64,000 nt of DNA from Glandiceps talaboti (GCF_964340395.1 NC_135569.1:13887019-13951018), one strand, 5' to 3'. Counted from the stretch's first letter, positions 1-18,225 are shown. Notes: a model not told the origin generated them from the sequence alone. Numbers and translations are program-made.

Positions 1-1089
1 GTTTGTGTAATTCTAACTTTTTGTGCAAGTTTTTTTGTATCTCCAACGTTTGTGTTATTTTTACATACTTCATTACATGTACATCAGTGCGCCCTCTAAT
101 GATAGCCAAATATTATTGTTATGGGTCAGTATGGTAAAAACGTGAGTCACCACATAGAGATAGGGGAACACCAAATTTTGGTGCATCTCTAGAAATTGTG
201 TGTGTCAGTGGCACATCAAATTGGCTTAGAGGGCACACTACTGTAGTAGTACATGTACATGTACCTTAGTTTGAAAGAGCCAGTCATTGGTCTGTTCTAT
301 GTTACCACTCTGTACCCATATCAGAGCAAATTACATACGCAGAACAATTACTGGATTTTTTGGGCTAACATGTACCTGGCAGTACTGCAATACCAATCAA
401 GAACACTATACAGATTGGTACTGGTAGATTTAGGTAATTCTTACTTAAATTGTGGAAGTTTGCTGTATCCCCAGCTTTTACCTATTTTCAGTGCAGTTTC
501 AAAAACATTCATTAATAATAAAACCAACATATAGAATAGTAAGGAGTGTTTTTGTTACATTTGGGAAACCCTGGTAACAGAAAGGAGGGAATGTGATAAA
601 ATTTGCATAGTTTCCAATATACATGTACTGTATCATAATTTTGGTGGGGAACCCCGGTAAGATGATAGGGGAACTCGGGTAGATTTTTACCTGCTCACAA
701 AAACACTAGTAAGTTTAACAGTTCTCACTTCTGTGTAAGTATAGGTATCTCCAGCTTTTGTAATGTTTAACATTCCTGTTTACATTGTAATATTAAAAAC
801 ATTAACAAGAACATTACATGTATAAATGTATATAGAATATTAGAATTATGTAAGTTTTCAATCTCTAGCTTTTCATATTATATAACCGTATAGTAGGGGA
901 ATTTATTGTTCCCGAAAAAAAGAGAATAATTTACAATAATAATTATTGCAAGTGGTAATTATCGTGATTAATAGGCCGATGTTATGAATATCAATTCATA
1001 TTGCTACATTTTAAAAGCACATTGCATTTTTATCAATTATTTATATTTTAGTTATGATTATGTTAATGTTTATGTTTCTGTATTTCCAG
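1..1089. other. Upstream intron of the TRAIP-like gene (non-coding)
   Basis: I see no exon here. The RING-finger half that should precede the first visible TRAIP exon (the first Cys pairs and the CxHCGH segment) is not readable in any frame, so this stretch is most likely intron and the 5' exons lie outside the window. It ends in a pyrimidine-rich acceptor (tctgtatttccag) at 1089. It contains one short inverted-repeat element at 86-239 and is otherwise AT-rich without recognisable structure. Confidence 0.6.
86..239. mobile_element. Short inverted-repeat element, AGTGCGCCCTCTAA family
   Basis: The ends are inverted copies: AGTGCGCCCTCTAA on the left, and TTAGAGGGCACACT on the right (one mismatch when reversed). 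The interior holds a small palindrome around CACCAAATTTTGGTG. Related sequence recurs at 4320-4436 and 9476-9610. Size, inverted termini and lack of coding capacity fit a MITE. Confidence 0.65.
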
Positions 1090-4000
1090 CCTCCAAAGAT
1101 GGACTAATCAGTCCAAAACATGTCCACAGTGCCGGGCTGATTGTTTCCAAAGAAACATTGTACGTCGTTTGTACTTAGAAACTAGTGAAGATGTTGACAA
1201 AGAAGTCGATCCATCGTCATTAAAGGTATTTGTAGAAACATTTTTAGTGATATTCAAAGTGGGGGTTTTGGTTTTGGAAAGCTATATACATGTATACCCG
1301 TGTTGGTGCAATGGGATGTTATCTTTGGGTGTTCAAATCTGAAACGGGGTTTGATTTTTGCATTGTTTTGTCTGCAAAGTGGTTCATACCAATCAATGGT
1401 TCATTTTGTTTTTGCATTTTGAATTGTAAATGTAATATTGGCTTAAATCCTGTCTAGAAATTGGTTGGTAATTTGCTATTCATGTCTGAAAGGGGTAGTA
1501 GTGATTTGCTTTCAGTAGTCATCCCCTCCATTCCATCTCCAAACCTCCCATTTTCCTAGATGAGTAACCCTCAGGGGTGAATCATGCAAGTCATCAAGTT
1601 TTCACACATAAGTAGATCAAAGTCGTATGATCTGAAACATTCTGTTGATTTTCATTCATATTTTTTGCTCTTGAAAAATGTATCAAACATACTTAAAAAG
1701 GTCCAAGCCTGCTTATTGGTTAAAAGTGTTATACGGTCGGATAAGGATTAATTAATGCTGTATTTCCCAACTTGTATTTTGTTTACAAACAAATAACCCT
1801 GGTAGTAATATCAAAAGAAAAATCAGGGAAACTGATTAATGGCAATTTTGAACTTTTTCACTGATTTTTAGAACACAGCAGATCCAGTTATTAGACACGC
1901 CTTGTCGTGACGTAGAACGACCAGAGTATATATTTCATACTTTTTGTTGAACTTGGCTTGTGCATGGTATAGTTAGTTGAGAAATTGTAATTTGTGTTGG
2001 ATTCTGATTGTGGTGGTTTGATCCATGTAGTAATTTTATGTCTCATTACTTTTACACCTTAATAGAATGAACTTGACAAAACTAAAGCACTACTCAGTCA
2101 GAATAAAAAGGAAAAGGCCGACTTGAAAAAGGACAAAGAAAGACTGTATGACCAGATTAGTGTCTTGGAAGGCAAGATTGGTGACTTGATGGATAGAGCT
2201 AATGAAGCTGAGAGTACAAACAGTGCATTGAAGGTAAGTTGGTGCTGCCATCCCTATATACTAAATGGTCTAACCCTGGCTAGGATAGCACAATGAGCTG
2301 AAAGTACAAACAGTGCATTGAGGGTAAAGGATGCTGTTATCCCTATATACTAAATGTTCTAACCCTGGCTAGGATAGAGCCAATGAAGCTGAAAGTACAA
2401 ACAGTGCATTGAATGTAAGTTGATGTTGCCATCCCTATATACTAAATGGTCTATCCCTGGCTAGGATAGAGCCAATGAAGCTGAAAGTACAAGTAAGTTG
2501 ATGCTGCCATCCCTATATACTAAATGGTCTAAACCTGGCTACGATAGAGCCAATGAAGCTGAAAGTACAAGTAAGTTGATGCTGTCATCCCTATATTATA
2601 CTAAATGGTCTAACCCTGGCTAGGATAGAGCCAATGAAGCTGAAAGTACAAACAGTGCATTGAAGGTAAGTTGGTGCTGTCATCCCTATGTACTAAATGG
2701 TCTAACCCTGGCTACGATAGAGCCAATGAAGCTGAAAGTACAAGTAAGTTGATGCTGTCATCCCTATATTATACTAAATGGTCTAACCCTGGCTACATGT
2801 TGGATAGAACCAATGAAGGTGAGGGTACAAACTGCATTGAGAATAAGTTGGTGCTGTCATCCCTATATACTAAATGGTCTAACCTTGGCAATGACCTACA
2901 CTGAAGAAATGAGTGCGACAAAGTTTCAACTCGTATTTGCTGGCATTTACATATAAAAATTAAATGACTATCCTGAACCCAAAGTTTATGAAATGCCTTT
3001 ATTTTTTCCCGGCTTGGTCTTGAACTTATGATATTTTAAAGTGCAAGGACTTGGCATACTAAATGTTGTTGTAGAATATAATCGGCACTTGAGATGAAAT
3101 ATGAAAACTTGAACGTTGACTTTATTTTGTGATTGCCCTGAGTTTGGCATCACAGCCTCACTCACACCGGCCTTGCTTAAGCTGGAGCCAGTAAAGGAGG
3201 TGGTCACACCTCAAAGGTTCAAGGCGTTCGTCAATTGCCAACATATTTTTCGTACGATGTAAATGTTTCCATTTCTCACCATAATAACAGAAGCAGTTGA
3301 AAATCCTAAGTTACAGACAAGACGAAGCAGAAAAAGCTAAGAAAGAAGCAAGAGATCTAAGAAACAAACTGAAACGATTAGAAAGGTAAGATTTGACAAT
3401 TTACATGATGGAAACCACTAGTTGTACAAAGTGAGGGTTGGTGGGGTGTCAGAGAGTCTGAATTGGTAACAAGAATACTCTTTCATAGTGAAAGCAGAGC
3501 AAAATGTCTAGGAAATAATTGTGTTGTATTTTTGACATCTCGTAATGTTGTTCACATTGAACTAGATTATCAGTGATATCACCCATTGCATTAATACTGT
3601 ACTGTAGGTATAATACCACACGCAAGCCAAGTTGAAGACTTTCTAACAAAAAATATGGGTTTTTATACCCTGGTCATTCTACATCATGGCAACGTGTGTC
3701 TATGTCATTGCTTCTGCAGTACAATGTACTTGAAGTACCCCACGGTACATGTATGTGTCAAAATGTTCCAAATCGCCATTATTTTTCCTAATTCTACATA
3801 ATGATAAAATAATGATAAAATATGCTTTATATTACATTTTTCATTGTTCACACAGAAAACACATGTACGTCTGTTCTAAGGTTTTATCACTGCTTGTCTA
3901 GCAACTCATGATAACAAAGCAATTAGGCCACTCGTAGTTTTACTTGACTGAACAAAGAGAGATATATCGGAATATTAAATATCTAAATATTTTTACTCAT

Positions 4001-7000
4001 GTCATAGGTTTGAGGCTGTGATGCTGGAAAGTTCCCGGGAAGTAGAAGAAATGTTACAGAATTATGGTACAGGACCTCATGCTGTGAAAGACTTAGCTAC
4101 TTACTGTGCATCATTGAAAAAGTAAGTCTAACAGAACTATTGTTGTATCCAGTGAGCTGTTTAAGCCAATTTGACAAATCCGTAGCACTATACTGATTTG
4201 AAATTGATTGTGTTGTCAGAAAAAGTTTTCAATTTTGTCCAATTTAGTTAGAAGGGGGGTGGGAGGGGTTCTGAGGCGTACATAAGCCTACATATATTGA
4301 TCTCATCCCTTACCATATACTCAGTATGCCGTTTAAGCCAACTTGACACACCACTGATCTATAGTAATTTCTTGTATCTCTATGTGGTGACTCACGAGAA
4401 CACCCAGTTTTTATCATTTTGACAAAGGGTATATGTTTGCGGGCTTTATCATAAAAGTAGAATCATTTCTATCTATCTGTTATATCAAAATAAATGTCTA
4501 TTTTGTCAGCTGTCTCTCAATTTAGTCTATCACATCGTCTGCCAGACTTGTCAATCTGTTGAACAAGGACAGAACGTAACTTGGTAAGTCAAAAGATACC
4601 TAGCATAAAAATGTAAATTTGTATGTCATAAGACACCTTATATAGGCATCTTGTTTCTTTTAGTAGCATTTGCTAGGATTTTTCACAAGGCTTAGAGACA
4701 GCAACACTTTCAGTTGTTGGTTTGGGCCAGTTTGGCCTGTGATTTTCATTTTTTCAAGAGACCTTTGAGAAATAACAAGACAGCACTAAACCCTTTTTTT
4801 TTATCATAGATTATTGTGTAGTGATATATCTTAATCACATGTGTATCATTCTGGTTCTCTAGGGAATTCGAGACTAGTAAACAAAGTAGACGCAAGCTAA
4901 GAGATGAATTAGAAGAAGTTAAAAGACATTTACATGTGAAGAATAAGAAGGTAAGAAAGATGTAGTAATGTGTTTAGCAATGAAAATGTCACGATAATAT
5001 TTACACAAGCTCATCTGTGTATGCAGTTTTCGCTTCACTATACCAATTGTGTGTCTTTGTAAAAGAGTCCCAGAACTACCAATCTGATTAAAATCTGATG
5101 TGGTGAAAGTGGCTAGATGCCTTTATGTACCTCCATTTCCATCATTTTGTGTAGTTTGTTTTGTTCTGGGTGATTGCTGCCTTCCCACCTGGAACAAAAC
5201 AAGCGACACAAAATGATGGTAAATAAAGGTATCTAGCAGCTTTCACCACATCAGATTTAAATTAGATTGATGTAAGACAATACCTAATAAAGAGGGACAA
5301 CTCCATAGCGTGATGTCAAACACATGTATACATTTAGTGTGTGTTTTCATTGGCCACTGTCTGTTATTCTCACAGTTAATAGAGAAGATTGATGAGACTT
5401 GTGAACTTCAGAGACAACTCAAATTGACTGAAGAAGATTTACAACATTCCGAGGATGAAAAGAAAAGTCTGAAAAAGAAGGTTTCTGCACTCCAGAGGGC
5501 AGTAGAGTCACCAAGTGGTGCAAAGGGTGTTATTAGTAGACTTGCAATGGAAAGGTATGATAAAGTAGTGTTTTTAATCAGTATAATTAACCCAATTTGG
5601 GATAAACCGATACAATCACTTCAGATAAAACACTCTTCAAATGCATGTACTGACAAATTGTCCTGGACAACCTGTCCAAACCCTGGCTTTTTTGTAGGTT
5701 TTTAAAGAGTAGAGTGGTAAATACCTGTTTTCACATGCACCATGTTGTAGTTACATGTGCCAAAGAGTTCAAAGGCTATTTTATCCTAATCGGGTTTTAA
5801 AAAATATCCCAAACAAGAAATTAAAGTTTATCCTGATCGAGGGATATTCCTGACTGATACATTCAGGGTTTTTTAAAGTCCATCAACAGATATTTCCTGT
5901 ACCTGTATCAGTATGTTTTCAAGGGTATTAAAATCTTTAGTATTAATTAACTGAGATATGAAATTTTATAAGATTGACAGTTTTCAGACTACAATTTGTG
6001 CATTCAGTGTTTATTAAGCAGCAAATATTGATAATTTGGTGATATTTGTTTTCCTGTAGAGTCAGTTTGAATATTTAGTTTTGAAACCCAAGTACTTAAG
6101 ATAGGAAATTTGTTGAAATATAGTTTCCTATACATACAGATACACAATCAACAAACAGTCATTAAAGGTTGAACTATTATAACAAAACTCAAAACTATTT
6201 GCTGTAAAAATTACTGAAGTCCCCAAGCAATAAACCTGGAAGGAAATTTTACAATATGCTATTTTGAGTGTTCAGATGTTCTCTGTGATATTTTCCTTCA
6301 TTCAGTCATGGAAAATATGAGTGACCTAAGGGGCCTTGTCACTTTGAGTCAAAGGTGAGAAGTAACAAAATGCTTAAGCCAGTATATTCTTCATGGGTGA
6401 AGAAAGGTATTGATGAATAATTTAATACATGTGCAAGCATAATGATGAATAATATTGGAAAGAATAATGATACGGTGATAATTTTGATTCACATTTGCTG
6501 TATCGCAGAACAAATTTTGTAGCTGTATGTTTCATGATGTCGAGTGACCAGGGTATAAATCCTATAGTTTTTGTTCTGGCGTGTTGAACTTGGCTTACAT
6601 GCGGTATGAACAATGTTATGAACTGTTTGCTTTCAGTCCAGCACCCCAAACATTTAAGAGACCCAGACTGTCAGGTCCAATTGATGAAAATGATTTTGAC
6701 CTTGAAATGACACCTGGGTTTCCTGAAACACCTGAAGTTATCAAACCAAGTCCAAGTGTCAAGGCGAAAAAAGTCTGTCAAGAGTTTGGTGTACCGTTCA
6801 TCAAAACGACCTCAATAGCCAAGGCAAATCAACAGGTTAGTTCAAATTCTGTTTATAAAATTATAGTCCACTTGTCAGAGGGGCTTTTTTTTTGGGGGGG
6901 GGGGGGGGCGAACTTTGCAATGCGAGTTATATAATATTTTATAGTAGATTCCACCTCAGAAAGATGTCTTGATGACATATCTGATGGGTGTCACTCGCAC

Positions 7001-8853
7001 ACCCTTGGGCATTTTGTTACATTGCAAGAAAACCAAAATGCCAGCAATTGCACCTGTGGACATTTTGTTATGTTGCGAGAAAACTAAAATGTCTGCAATT
7101 GCTATTGGCTAACATCGGTTTTTGGTAGGTTTAATACTGAAGGCCTACAAAATGATGTAAAGGTCATTTAAAAGTCATATAAAGCTTACCTATTGTATGT
7201 ACTGTTAATCTAATAAGAATATTTCACCACCACCATCACCACCTTTTAAAGAATTATTTATAATATTTGTATCATTTTGTTTGGTAGAAAAAAGAGCAAG
7301 AGTCCAAAGAGAGAACAGCATTGAGCTCTATGATTGCTACATCTGATCTATTCAAGAAACGACAGCCAGGTGATCAGGATACTAGTTCTATTAGGAAGGG
7401 TTACAATGGTCTTGGTGGACATCATACATTTATTGAAACTGTATCCTTTGTGTATTGTACAGTTAATTAATATCTTGGTGTCTGAATAATAATTAATACG
7501 TGTGTGTGCGTGTGTGTGTGTGTTAACACCTTAAGTATACCAGTAGTTGACTTGTGCTACAATGCCAATGGTTTTATTTTTTTCAAACTTTGCACAAAGA
7601 TGACATAGAAAAAATAACATTGTTGTCACACTGTCATGACCTTATTATATTTACATGAATGACAACATGTCTTTTAAAAATTCAATATTTGTGCATTAAC
7701 TCAGGAATAGTACATACATGTAGAGACTCAATTTACATGTCATCCCTTGTATTAGTAAGGGAATTATGTTACATTTGTTGTTTGACAGTCTTTATTGTGA
7801 AAAGTCCCTCACTAGAAACTCAGTACTTATAGGGTTGTTCCAAAACAGTATGTTTGTTAACAACTTCAAATTCATATTCAAATGATTTACTACCCAACCA
7901 GGGTGACCATAGAGTTTCAAATGGGCAGCAAAATGTTTTCCACATCTCACTCAAGTTTTGTTCATTACAAATTACATAAAACAAAATTACAGACACTGAT
8001 CGTGCACAAGCATATAAATCTGATACTTTTTATCTAACTGGGACCACAAATCAACATCACTGTCGGATGAAACAAGGCTGATTCAAAAATAAAACTATTT
8101 ACTTTGGTTCACTATGAGATAAAATGTAAAGTTTCACATCGGTGTATACTATCAGTGCCTGTATTTTGGTTTATGGAATTATAACACAACTTTGTATGAG
8201 ATGTTGTTGAAAGCAATTTGCCGCTAATTGAAACGCTATAGTCTTTCTGGTTTGATAGTAAACTAGTCTGGATGCCAAATGTGGTCTAACCGCAGTATGG
8301 TCAAACTGCCCTTGATCAACACAGAAAGTTGTTCATCTAATCAGTGAACCCCAGCTGTTATACTGACGTAATCAGTATATAAATAGCATCCTGAGCTGAC
8401 AAATATACCATATTTGGACATTATATGAGGGACTGTGTTATTGGTTAGAATGTTGTGATTGATTAACAAAGACATGATGTGGGTGACTGTGGATGAATTT
8501 TAAATTGCATCTCAGGACTTCTAGATCAACAGCTTTGACTGGACTGTGAGTGAAGGTATAAATCAATCAATCAATCGATGCAATTTATATAGCGCCAATT
8601 CCACTATGACAAGAGTTCAAAGGCACTAAATCGTAACGATACTGTATAGGAACTAGACAAGTAGTAAACAGGACGATTTTTATGTATGTAAAAGTTGAAT
8701 TAAGTTTACGCATTACTATCCTTAACAAGGTATGTACAGAGAGAGTATGCCTTTGGTCCAACAAGGAAAATCGCCAAACCTACCAAGAGGAAAAATGTGA
8801 GAAAACCAGATGCCTCTCTACGAACGCTAAAAAATTTCATTTCACAAAAGTGA
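1090..8853 (+). CDS. TRAIP: TRAIP-like RING E3 ubiquitin ligase, 3' nine exons (5' partial)
   Basis: Spliced exons: 1090-1225, 2066-2233, 3291-3385, 4008-4121, 4863-4950, 5376-5554, 6637-6835, 7288-7440 and 8740-8853. All joins keep phase and encode about 414 residues. The first exon holds the end of the RING (CPQCR, followed by IVRRLYLETSED). A long charged coiled coil follows, then the family signatures ATYCASLKKEFE, AMESPAPQTFKRPR and GYNGLGGHHTFIE. TRAIP is a nuclear E3 ligase that ubiquitinates the CMG helicase at converged forks and at DNA crosslinks, and binds PCNA through a C-terminal PIP-like motif. The last exon (KPDASLRTLKNFISQK, stop 8851-8853) matches the position and pattern of that motif, but its upstream donor (ACT|GTATCC) is weak. 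If unspliced, the frame stops at 7468-7470. Family identity is firm; the last exon is moderate. Human TRAIP is 469 residues, so roughly 45-55 N-terminal residues are missing from the window. Confidence 0.9.
1795..1975. repeat. Interspersed repeat, partial copy (GTGACCTAAGG family)
   Basis: This intronic stretch shares blocks with 6285-6610, 12055-12350 and 13284-13532: a 'gggaaa ctgattaatggcaatttt' block, a 'gacgtag...' block and a terminal 'aacttggcttgtgcatggtat'. It lacks the GTGACCTAAGG end seen in the other copies, so it is truncated. Confidence 0.5.
2187..2895 (+). repeat. Tandem array of about 8 units copied from a TRAIP exon end and its splice donor
   Basis: The unit is 75-92 bp. The first copy is the real end of the exon finishing at 2233 (GATAGAGCTAATGAAGCTG ... 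GCATTGAAG|GTAAGT) plus about 55 bp of following intron (ATCCCTATATACTAAATGG and TCTAACCCTGGCTA). Seven further degenerate copies start near 2282, 2371, 2463, 2540, 2622, 2713 and 2802. Several keep a GTAAGTTG donor, for example near 2416, 2493, 2572, 2666 and 2745. Three copies share an internal 15 bp deletion that joins AGTACAA directly to GTAAGT. Confidence 0.9.
4320..4436. repeat. Diverged copy of the AGTGCGCCCTCTAA element
   Basis: CAGTATGCCGTTTAAGCC, followed by 'aacttgacacaccactg', 'tatctctatgtggtgactca' and 'cagtttttatcattttgac', matches the order of blocks in the copies at 86-239 and 9476-9610. It lies in the intron between the exons ending at 4121 and starting at 4863. Confidence 0.5.
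5080..5269. mobile_element. Palindromic MITE, AATCTGATTAAAATCTGATG family
   Basis: The left end CAATCTGATTAAAATCTGAT, followed by GTGGTGAAAG, is mirrored at the right end by CTTTCACCACATCAGATTTA and ATTAGATTG. The complementarity continues inward (CATCATTTTGTGT against ACACAAAATGATGG), so most of the 190 bp can fold into a hairpin. A half copy is at 43378-43528 and a longer copy at 62464-62842. Confidence 0.8.
6285..6610. repeat. Interspersed repeat, GTGACCTAAGG family
   Basis: It begins 'ggaaaatatgagtgacctaa' followed by 'ggggccttgtca' and ends 'tgttgaacttggcttacatg' followed by 'cggtat', matching copies at 12055-12350 and 13284-13532. The copy abuts the acceptor of the TRAIP exon at 6637, so its right end supplies part of that intron's 3' region. 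Confidence 0.6.
8563..8612. repeat. Interspersed-repeat fragment with (AATC)n and ATTTATATAGCGCC
   Basis: An (AATC)n tract runs directly into 'gatgcaatttatatagcgcc'. I have the impression that the block ATTTATATAGCGCC is common next to AATC repeats in marine invertebrate genomes as the end of an interspersed element. The family is not assigned. Confidence 0.4.
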
Positions 8854-11220
8854 TGAAATGAGTGTGGTTGCATACTAATGAAAATTACAAAATACATCAC
8901 AGCGTAAGAATCGCTTCTTATTTGTTAGCCCAGTGTTAGACTGATGTTGCACTGCTCTAGGTGAAGACATTTACCTGTCCAGTTTCTAACACATGCTGTT
9001 GAATTGACATTGTCAGCCTGGTGCTACTACTGAGCTAGCCTTGTCTCCACATAGAGCTGGTACAAACATAAACCCTCAATCTTCCAGTCACCATCACTTG
9101 CTGGCGGGGTGTTAGTGCCAGGTAAGCAATACTGTTTTTGGTATTGCACTGCAGTGCAAATACCATAGTATCATATGCGCACACACCATGCAAGTAATCA
9201 CTGGTACATTTGTAATAATATTTAGAATCTCTTGTACATCTAATCTAAGCAATAGAAGGCCATAAACTGAAAGATTTTAGTTGTCAGCTCTCCTGTTAAC
9301 CATTACGACAGCCTATGTTTCTCTTCATAACACCATAAAATGATGGGTCAGTTGAAAAGAAAAAAAAGTAAAACAAGTAAGTGTATTATGAGTACATGTA
9401 AGGTCATTCTTAACTAAACAAACGTAACAAGTGAATAAAAGATCGTACATAGTAATGAATCATTTAGTCCAAGGCAGTGCGCCCTCTAAGCCAATTTGAC
9501 ATGCCATACTGGCGCCCACAATTTCTATTGATGCACCAAAATTTGGTGTTCCCCTATCTCTTACTATGTGGTGACTAACAAGAAATGCCAGTTTTTATCA
9601 TTTTGACTCCTAAAACACAATTTGGTTATCATTAGAAAACACACTGGACTCCAAGTCCATTATCTGTAATTTTCTTGATTTAAATTTGTAGTATAGTTTA
9701 TTTCTTGTGTTTATAAAATTCCTAGTTTTCTCACATTATAGTTAGTATATATTTCCTCTACTCATATTAGAAAGATGTAAAGAGAGTGTACATGTGTTAT
9801 TTATAAAGGCAATCATGTCAAAAGAAATTATTTGTGTTTGAATAAAAATGTCAACAAAATCTATATTTGTGTGTGTATGTGTGTGTTTGTGTGTGTGGTT
9901 GGTTTTGTTTAGATGGAGATGAATGTTTTTGGAGATTGTTTTTATAAAATTTCTTATTGTAATACGATAATTAATAATTGCACTAGCTGTAACTAGAACA
10001 TTTTTTAAAACTGTTTTATTAGACACAATGACTTGCCCATACTATCGTTAATACTGAATGGAATTGAATCATCTGTAGGTAAACATATTTGAGTAGCGCG
10101 CAGTACACATGGTATGGTACAAGAAATATATCGAATTGAATTTTAGATCCATACCCTAAAATCAGCCCCCCCTCCCCCCATATCATGATTTCAACCTGTT
10201 ACTCTACTAGTTATGGATAACATTGACCTCTGAATAACATTTACATGTCTAATTATTGGTTTTTAACCATTTTCAGTGAATATATTGTGGGTTGTCTGAT
10301 CTCAAAATCAATACTCCAGATACACCTCGTGTAGCTTTAAGGGGAAACAAGCTGAGTTGATATGTTTTGGAGAAGAAGCTGTCAAGATTCACCCTTGCAA
10401 ATACTTCAAATTACCACTAAACACTTATCTGGGTTGGGGGGGGGATAATTTAATATCCTAATAAAGATGAACAACTAAATTTCAGTATTCGTGATTAGGT
10501 AGGACGTATCGTGCTTCTTAATCAGCCATCGCTCGAAGAGCAGCTGACCGATGAGGGCGTAATTGTACGATCATGTGTCTTACTGTCTCGGAACAAGTTT
10601 TTATATGGCAATGTTTTGGGTAATTCGAGCTACTTTTGTTTTCAAACTTACTGGTCTCAAGGGCGGATACACTGTTTCAGTCCATAGCAACGCTATATTT
10701 CAATGAAAGTCCGGAACTGAATCGCTGGCATTGACGAAACCGATGTTGTTGCAATTGTTCACGCCGAACTAATAATTAAAATTGAAACTCGAATTGTGAC
10801 AAAAGAACTTTCATGAAGAGTTGTGTGGGAGTAACAAGCCATAACATAAGATACAGAAATGAAATATTGTTAATTTATACAAATAAAGCACAATACACCA
10901 AAATATAATACAATACAAGACAAAAACAGGTGTTCATTGGAACGTGGGATATAAGGGGAGATTGGAACGTGTTTGACCTGTATTAATTCGCATCATCGAT
11001 ATTTCACAATTTTAACTTGTTCCATTTACCGACCTTGTGTTCCTCTGTGAGCTGGTTGGAAGCAAGTCACTGCAGCTACAAGCTCTAAACGTTCAGCATT
11101 GTTGGGAAAATCCTGTTCCCAAGTCGTGATTGTATATATTATATTTTGCGAACTATCGATACCAGATTTCTCGTCTGTCTTGTGAACCGTAAACTCCTCT
11201 TCGGCACCTTGTCTGTGAGA
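8854..11220. other. Intergenic spacer between the TRAIP-like and TMEM26-like genes
   Basis: No gene is seen. It contains one copy of the AGTGCGCCCTCTAA element (9476-9610), a short (TG)n at 9866-9897 and a C-rich run at about 10168-10178. The 250 bp before 11221 is probably the promoter and 5' leader of the TMEM26-like gene: an open frame runs through 11146-11220 but has no ATG before 11221. Confidence 0.6.
9476..9610. mobile_element. AGTGCGCCCTCTAA element, third copy
   Basis: AGTGCGCCCTCTAAGCCAAT leads into a CACCAAAATTTGGTG palindrome and 'ctatgtggtgact', the same block order as 86-239 read from the other end. The matching inverted right end is not clear, so this copy looks truncated. Confidence 0.55.
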
Positions 11221-16655
<5,435 letters not shown>

Positions 16656-17587
16656 TCACAACAAAGGAGGAGCTAGGACTTGGAGTGACCATTCGGTTTC
16701 AATGTTCTGTTATTGTGACGTCAGTTGTCGACTATCAACTGAACGGTCGTAGCTGGCGCTCTGTTAAACGTTGTATGGGTTGGACATGTGTTTTTGTTTG
16801 CGTGTCTGTTGGGGACGTCCATAAAATATCTCCTAAAACGACGATTCTTATGTATCAGTCTGGTTGTATTTTATCTCATTATTAATTTTCTGCTGTAATT
16901 TTCTAAAATTCATGTTTTCGTTGTTTTTTTATTAGTTCAAGACAAGTCTAAATTACCTGTTAAAATTCAGTATTACCAGTATTAGTTGTTTTTACCTTAT
17001 TTTGTCCTGGCATGAAGTCTTTCTTTAGTTTACAGCATACAAGCAAACACACCGGTATTTTTTCGCAGGTTGTGCATTAATTCATGATCAGATATTCTTG
17101 TTTGCTGAACGCTGCGAGTTTATAACATATGGATAAACTTATTGATTTTGTACTTTCAATTGTACATATATTTACAATGTACAGCGAACCAGTCATATAA
17201 CATTCAAAACTAACACTTTTTTTTACATTGAACAAGAGGGTCACTAATTTTAACATTTATATTTTGCACGATTACTTCATAAAATAATATGAACTGAATA
17301 CGTATATGAACATGTCGAGTCATGATGGTCGAAATATGCATACTTAAACAGCGATGTCATTGAATGTGATATTCCCATTCAGCTCATTCATTTTTGCGTG
17401 TTTATTACATGTAACCTTCAATTGAAATATACACAATTAATAACTAAACTAAATTACATTGGCATATTTCCAAACACATGGCACAGATGTTATTAATGGT
17501 AATTTTAGTGACGTCACATCTATTGCGTATAAGAAATGTTTCGACGTATTACTACCTTTTATGGGAGCTGAAATTTATAGGACATAG

Positions 17588-17640
17588 AAAACGCGCCAAA
17601 TTAGCACATTGCTTTTGAAAATGCGCCAAATTAGCACAAT
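17588..17640 (+). promoter_or_regulatory. Duplicated E2F-like site GCGCCAAATTAGCACA
   Basis: The 16-mer GCGCCAAATTAGCACA occurs twice, 31 bp apart. GCGCCAAA is the reverse complement of TTTGGCGC, the E2F/DP consensus. There is no gene start nearby, so a regulatory role is only a possibility; it may be a local 30 bp duplication. Confidence 0.25.
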
Positions 17641-18225
17641 GTAGTTTAATACATGCGAAGTAACATAATTCCATATTAATATATGTCAAACTTGATATCA
17701 GTTTACGTCATCATTAGTTTGTAAATAATATCCTGATGTCAGTTTTTTATGGTCCAATTTCTTTCTTGTCACTTTTATTTAACTATCAACATTGTACTTA
17801 CCCCAGAGAAGAAAATATTCTTGTAAAACTATTTCTGAATTTTGAACACAATTTTGATAATTTAGAAGATTGAAGCAGAATGGATGACGATTTATTTATG
17901 TATTCATCAGAATGATTTAAAACTAATGATATTCATTGATATTGTCTTCCATATTAGACTGCATTTATAATACAGAAAGTCCCTATTTACCGATTCACCA
18001 CGAGCAAATCAAACTGAATTATCATCGATGAATTTCATCCACAAACAAGAAGTTGAATTGTTGCCTTTAAGGTTAAAATACACGATAATTAAATCAAAGA
18101 CGGATAGTTTCCATAAGTTTTTTAAAACCCCATAGTCGTCTGTACAAATAACTTGGCACAATGTTTTAATTATTCATTTTACATCTTAATATATTATTAA
18201 ATGTTATAACAGTTTATATTCTTAC

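Noticed and set aside
2671-2904. 77-codon frame within the TRAIP intron array
   Set aside because: It is the repeated exon-end unit read through, with no independent start context or domain.
7441-7470. Stop at 7468-7470 as the natural end of the TRAIP-like protein
   Set aside because: Possible, but the nine read-through codons show no resemblance to the family tail, while the 8740-8853 exon does; the spliced form is preferred at moderate confidence.
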